Shown one piece after another: positions 62,001 to 64,000 of a DNA stretch of 64,000 bases (position 1 is its first letter; each line of letters opens with the position of its first letter). Under the pieces are notes generated by a model. That model made no database searches, was not told where the DNA came from, and was given only the letters and a program-made list of their open reading frames with translations. Source of the DNA: Alphaproteobacteria bacterium. GTDB lineage: Bacteria > Pseudomonadota > Alphaproteobacteria > Rs-D84. Location of the stretch: NCBI GenBank assembly GCA_017535105.1, contig JAFXUI010000004.1:1-64000 (forward strand). Direction: 5' to 3'. Both the position numbers and the translations under genes were made by a program.

Positions 62001-62456
62001 GAATTGCGTTATGCGCCAATGGAAAATGTTTCGTTAAAGTTGCGTGGAACGTATGCACATACAGAAACATCTGCGAACGGTCTGTTTATAACCGATGTTT
62101 CGGCGATTGAATCAAATGCGGTTGCGTTTGGTGCCGACATTGGTAATTTCAGTTTCGCAATTGCGCGTCCGTTGGCGGCATATAACGGTGGGATAAAATA
62201 CGCATATGCGAACTATGCGATTATTGACAATGACAACGGTTCGTATGGCATAGACGTCACAGATTCTGGAATCAGAACCTTGCGGTTTGGTTCCGATAAA
62301 CGAGAATTGCGTTTTTCGGGCGAATATCGTCATAACTTTGGTGAGTTTACTGACGGTGCGTTCGGGTTTATCTATCGCGTAAATCCAAACAATACTGATG
62401 AATTTGGCAATGAATCAATATTTATGCTGAAAATGACCCATCGTTTGGGTATTTAA
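59043..62456 (+). CDS. Autotransporter-like protein: ankyrin repeats, degenerate subtilisin domain, beta-barrel
   Basis: A 1137-residue protein. Signal peptide 1-20 (ends VSHA). Two ankyrin-like repeats (~30-90: DIQQVQALINAGADVNYTDS) are followed by a hydrophobic segment (TLTAAGAAVIVAGLYFL) and a Gly/Ser linker. Residues ~190-720 look like an S8 subtilisin domain without its catalytic residues: the Asp motif is VALVTTNGID (~267) with Thr for Asp, and the Ser motif is VTDELAVASAAGAAGAL (~625) without GTS. The terminal FGYGMINLERATTPG fits the end of S8 domains. About 290 C-terminal residues form amphipathic strands of an outer-membrane barrel (...FMLKMTHRLGI). The start at 59043 follows GAGAGAA. 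Probably a surface-exposed non-enzymatic passenger. Confidence 0.75.
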   Translation: MKFIRIFLVALFFMPAVSHAASNEFTVAAQLLAAAKNADIQQVQALINAGADVNYTDSTGLSIVCTALMNNDVRAAQILQMYGADASKCDRQIKQFNNRTKPKESGGLFGGLSSAQSITLTAAGAAVIVAGLYFLTDWLDPGNANDPSSSNGGSHGSGSGGGTSGSEGTLAFTLPDGPASLAADYNYTDALNFFSTDTTEAPIYRENYELMTNGYRQNYLLMMHGYSPMARGYMGMQTLRNLSTYAPLNISGNNIGLDSLLGGKPINVALVTTNGIDVTANGGDSSLQNKFMLWTTLNNDGTGTNGASNDMLSSKYYNNEIIRGADNESLADDSVAEEVALISTFDLSGFGSAIENTSATADDNLIAKVVGGSDTGFTTADYVGFMPNGQLTIFRTGGGTGAGGAIDYYNYKALNLAASLTTIESAGRMTPTVLANASVISPLHNKLVETIDYVRSFPALQQESLFASLVDKYYDVNTTDGLADTDALPSTDAISFLSRLGSSYAPITVFATGANEITAAEFQYRGGETLKATFENAVPLLYPNSEHLFMSVVGVVLGSDGTSGVDSVSSYSPAGKYYVTQWQNTNGTPDDTSDDTYYRGRVCGVAGTGTSTVDPWCFASAGVTDELAVASAAGAAGALQSAFSYMTPRQLYTLMALTADGAYLKVSDEGSAYNDISLTTYLQNMYVLPADYQLRVDGGESYLKVFKEVFGYGMINLERATTPGKKIYYYGGSATNPDIVSTAGNAYARAASKTAFRSSVALPMRAATITTSAYDVLESFDGSMSLPRLWETSFAIGNSDKRGLYMGDVLGELKTRRDNATDTKIGNMSFRLARSERAYNDNMGGLDELRLGFDNGAFHMSADYQHHLTDGASRFSGLANPVLNLASNVLTTNFAYDFGNWTFGARAFSGAITDDGLLENDPTLSAQYMPATLGFVNGAGASASWQNDKFGITTSFGFMHETNTLLGAQMDGLLGLGAGDTQYVDAELRYAPMENVSLKLRGTYAHTETSANGLFITDVSAIESNAVAFGADIGNFSFAIARPLAAYNGGIKYAYANYAIIDNDNGSYGIDVTDSGIRTLRFGSDKRELRFSGEYRHNFGEFTDGAFGFIYRVNPNNTDEFGNESIFMLKMTHRLGI

Positions 62457-62460
62457 TATC

Positions 62461-62488
62461 TTGACAACTTATATTTTTTGTCTATAAT
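62461..62488 (+). promoter_or_regulatory. Consensus promoter of the 144-aa unknown gene
   Basis: TTGACA (62461-62466), 16-bp spacer ending TTTTTTGTC, TATAAT (62483-62488). It begins within four bases of the autotransporter stop. Confidence 0.8.
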
Positions 62489-62519
62489 TTCTCCGAGTAA
62501 TATAAACAGGGCATAATTT

Positions 62520-62954
62520 ATGAAAATCATAGAGCGGATGAAAAATATTTTTGCAAAGCCGGAATTGTTGCCGGAAGGTTTTGTGCGTGACCCAGAATAC
62601 GATATGGTATTTTGGTATGATACTTTTGGTAGTGCGCCCAATATTGTAAGGGCAAGAAACGGTCGTCAATATGTTTATTTTGAAGATGTTGATCCAGAAA
62701 AATTAGATATTGCTCGTAAAATGGGCTTTCGGTTGCGCAGTCATAAAAGCCGCAAATATACACCAGCAAAACGCATCTATCGTGCATTGATTACTCGTGA
62801 TTTGTCGGACGATGCTTTGACATTCTTGTGGAGAATGAATGGGTTGATGTCTTTGTCGGCGCTCGATTTGCGAACAGAAAGCAATAAACATAACAAGGAT
62901 TCAAAATATCAGAAATATATTGCGGTATACAAATCAAATCAAAAGACAAAATAA
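62520..62954 (+). CDS. Unknown small basic protein
   Basis: A 144-residue protein with no signal peptide or membrane segment. The N-terminal half has EGFVRDPEYDMVFWYDT and NGRQYVYFEDVDPEKLDIAR, an acidic/aromatic beta-prone region. The C-terminal part is basic and helical (LRSHKSRKYTPAKRIYRALI) and ends Lys-rich. I recognise no family. It has a perfect consensus promoter and its own terminator, so it is probably well expressed. Confidence 0.65.
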   Translation: MKIIERMKNIFAKPELLPEGFVRDPEYDMVFWYDTFGSAPNIVRARNGRQYVYFEDVDPEKLDIARKMGFRLRSHKSRKYTPAKRIYRALITRDLSDDALTFLWRMNGLMSLSALDLRTESNKHNKDSKYQKYIAVYKSNQKTK

Positions 62955-62983
62955 AAAACCGCCCAAATGGGCGGTTCTTTTTT
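62954..62983. terminator. Bidirectional terminator
   Basis: AACCGCCC/GGGCGGTT stem with loop AAAT, then CTTTTTT; A-tract on the left. It separates the 144-aa gene and the converging hydrolase. Confidence 0.85.
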
Positions 62984-64000
62984 ATTTCACACGTATCGGA
63001 ATAATTGTTTGGTCTTTGATAGCATCCAGTGGCGCATATTGAAAACGAACACTGGCAAAATCAATGTCGTTCATATCTATGGAGCGCACTGTGCGATTAT
63101 ACATTGTGTGATAGTACACAATTTTATTGCCCAAATCGGTCGCGATTGTCCACTGGGTCGCGGACGGCATATTGTTTGTTGCCTTGCCAGAATCAAATTC
63201 AACACTCAAAGGAACGTCCAAATTGTTCAACAAGTGAAAAGCCTTCATTACCGCGTCATAGCCGTTTGGTTGTTGAATTGAATAATTACTTAACAATGCT
63301 GCACGCACAAATCGTGATGGTGGTGTAAAGTCGCCGGGCAGCCCCAACATACCACTGTCGGAACCATACGCGCGCAGGGTGATGTTGCCAACTTTCTTTG
63401 GCTCTGAGGTTCCAGGTTTCAGATTGATATAATTGTTTAGGTTCATTACGTGCCACGGATAGTTCGGTGAATTTGCAATTGCACCAACAACGCTGTCGTA
63501 AAAATGCGCCGCGCCATCAACAAATTCCAAAATCACTTGTTTGCCGGTTGCATCGGTTATGCGCCAGTGTACCGTTGACGCCGATGGATCAACATTTGTG
63601 ACGGTTATGTATTTGATTGCTTCTTGGATTTCATCGATTGTGGCAAAGCGCGATAACATCCATGCGACTAACTCGAAATCAGCAATACTGTCAGATTTTC
63701 TGGTGGGGTTGTATGTCGGGTATTTGCCATAGTCCGGGAAATAAAACAGCCCGGCGGAAAGACCCGCTTCATTCGTGCCGTCGATTACAAAGTCTGGCGT
63801 TTGTACCGCAATGCCGACATAGCCATATACGGATGTGAATTTTAATCCGTCCATTTTACCGCCCGGGGTCAATGATGTCTGGGTATGGCCACGTGGCGCG
63901 ATAACGTACATGCTGTTCATTTCGTCACCATGCCAATCAACAGTTCGCGCAACAATCGTATCGCCATCGCGCGCGTGCAGTGTCAGCCCCGTACATGCGT
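62982..64000 (-). CDS. Choloylglycine hydrolase / penicillin V acylase family Ntn hydrolase (5' end outside the window)
   Basis: The frame is open to the right edge; about 339 codons are visible. The edge sequence reads ACTGLTLHARDGDTIVARTV, in which the Cys is the expected N-terminal nucleophile exposed by processing, followed by the typical GRT-like ARTVDW. Further motifs: DGTNEAGLSAGLFYFPDYGK (family GxNExGL...), a middle NSPNYPWHVMNLNNYI (family NxPxFxWhxxNLrxY) and a C-terminal RSIDMNDIDF. The family includes bile-salt hydrolases, penicillin V acylases and, in Gram-negatives, N-acyl-homoserine-lactone acylases; the substrate is not determined. An upstream signal peptide is expected but lies outside. 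Confidence 0.88.
   Translation of the reverse strand, partial: ACTGLTLHARDGDTIVARTVDWHGDEMNSMYVIAPRGHTQTSLTPGGKMDGLKFTSVYGYVGIAVQTPDFVIDGTNEAGLSAGLFYFPDYGKYPTYNPTRKSDSIADFELVAWMLSRFATIDEIQEAIKYITVTNVDPSASTVHWRITDATGKQVILEFVDGAAHFYDSVVGAIANSPNYPWHVMNLNNYINLKPGTSEPKKVGNITLRAYGSDSGMLGLPGDFTPPSRFVRAALLSNYSIQQPNGYDAVMKAFHLLNNLDVPLSVEFDSGKATNNMPSATQWTIATDLGNKIVYYHTMYNRTVRSIDMNDIDFASVRFQYAPLDAIKDQTIIPIRVK

Overview
The window looks like chromosome from a moderately AT-rich alphaproteobacterium, probably an uncultured, host- or gut-associated lineage with a compact genome. The grounds are the str-S10-spc gene order, a zinc-free S14 of 100 residues, RNase J instead of RNase E, Gram-negative envelope genes (signal peptides, lipoprotein, OmpA-like domain, autotransporter), short intergenic gaps and standard stop codons. 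The choloylglycine-hydrolase-family gene at the right edge fits a gut habitat but does not prove it. The lineage is an inference; no rRNA gene is present.

Layout. 1-5.4 kb: the end of a repetitive surface-type protein, a DedA/VTT membrane protein, rbfA, lepA, then a small accessory patch (two related Cys-containing small proteins and an integrase-like protein that has lost its catalytic residues). 5.4-12.5 kb: acpP, fabF, an acyl-CoA synthetase, tRNA-Pro(CGG), an unknown 485-aa protein, a guanine-deaminase-like enzyme and mltG. 12.5-13.6 kb: a candidate 60-nt small RNA back to back with an outer-membrane barrel gene. 13.7-30.7 kb: rpsL-rpsG-fusA-tuf, then the S10 and spc genes through secY, then rpsM-rpsK from a separate promoter. 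adk, infA and rpmJ are not in the cluster.

30.8-43.3 kb: unrelated genes (secreted proteins, lipoprotein, trpS, SIMPL protein, xerC, EF-hand membrane protein, HU, alaS without its C-terminal domain, RNase J, PAP2 phosphatase) separate rpsK from rpoA. 43.4-45.3 kb: rpoA, a 46-codon gene and rplQ. 45.4-62.5 kb: an envelope island of large secreted Cys-rich proteins, including a three-gene minus-strand operon whose last gene has an OmpA-like peptidoglycan-binding domain, and an ankyrin/pseudo-subtilisin autotransporter. 62.5-64 kb: a small unknown gene and the 5'-truncated Ntn hydrolase.

The most unusual features are: (1) the Cys-rich envelope island, whose proteins share two recurring Cys modules and glycine-zipper segments; (2) stem-loops in nearly every long spacer of the ribosomal-protein cluster, two of which share a loop and differ by pair-preserving changes; (3) structured leaders or operators at RNase J, HU and alaS; (4) the candidate small RNA beside the OMP gene. 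Gene calls rest on motif recognition by eye. Promoters and RNA structures are read from sequence only and have not been tested computationally.
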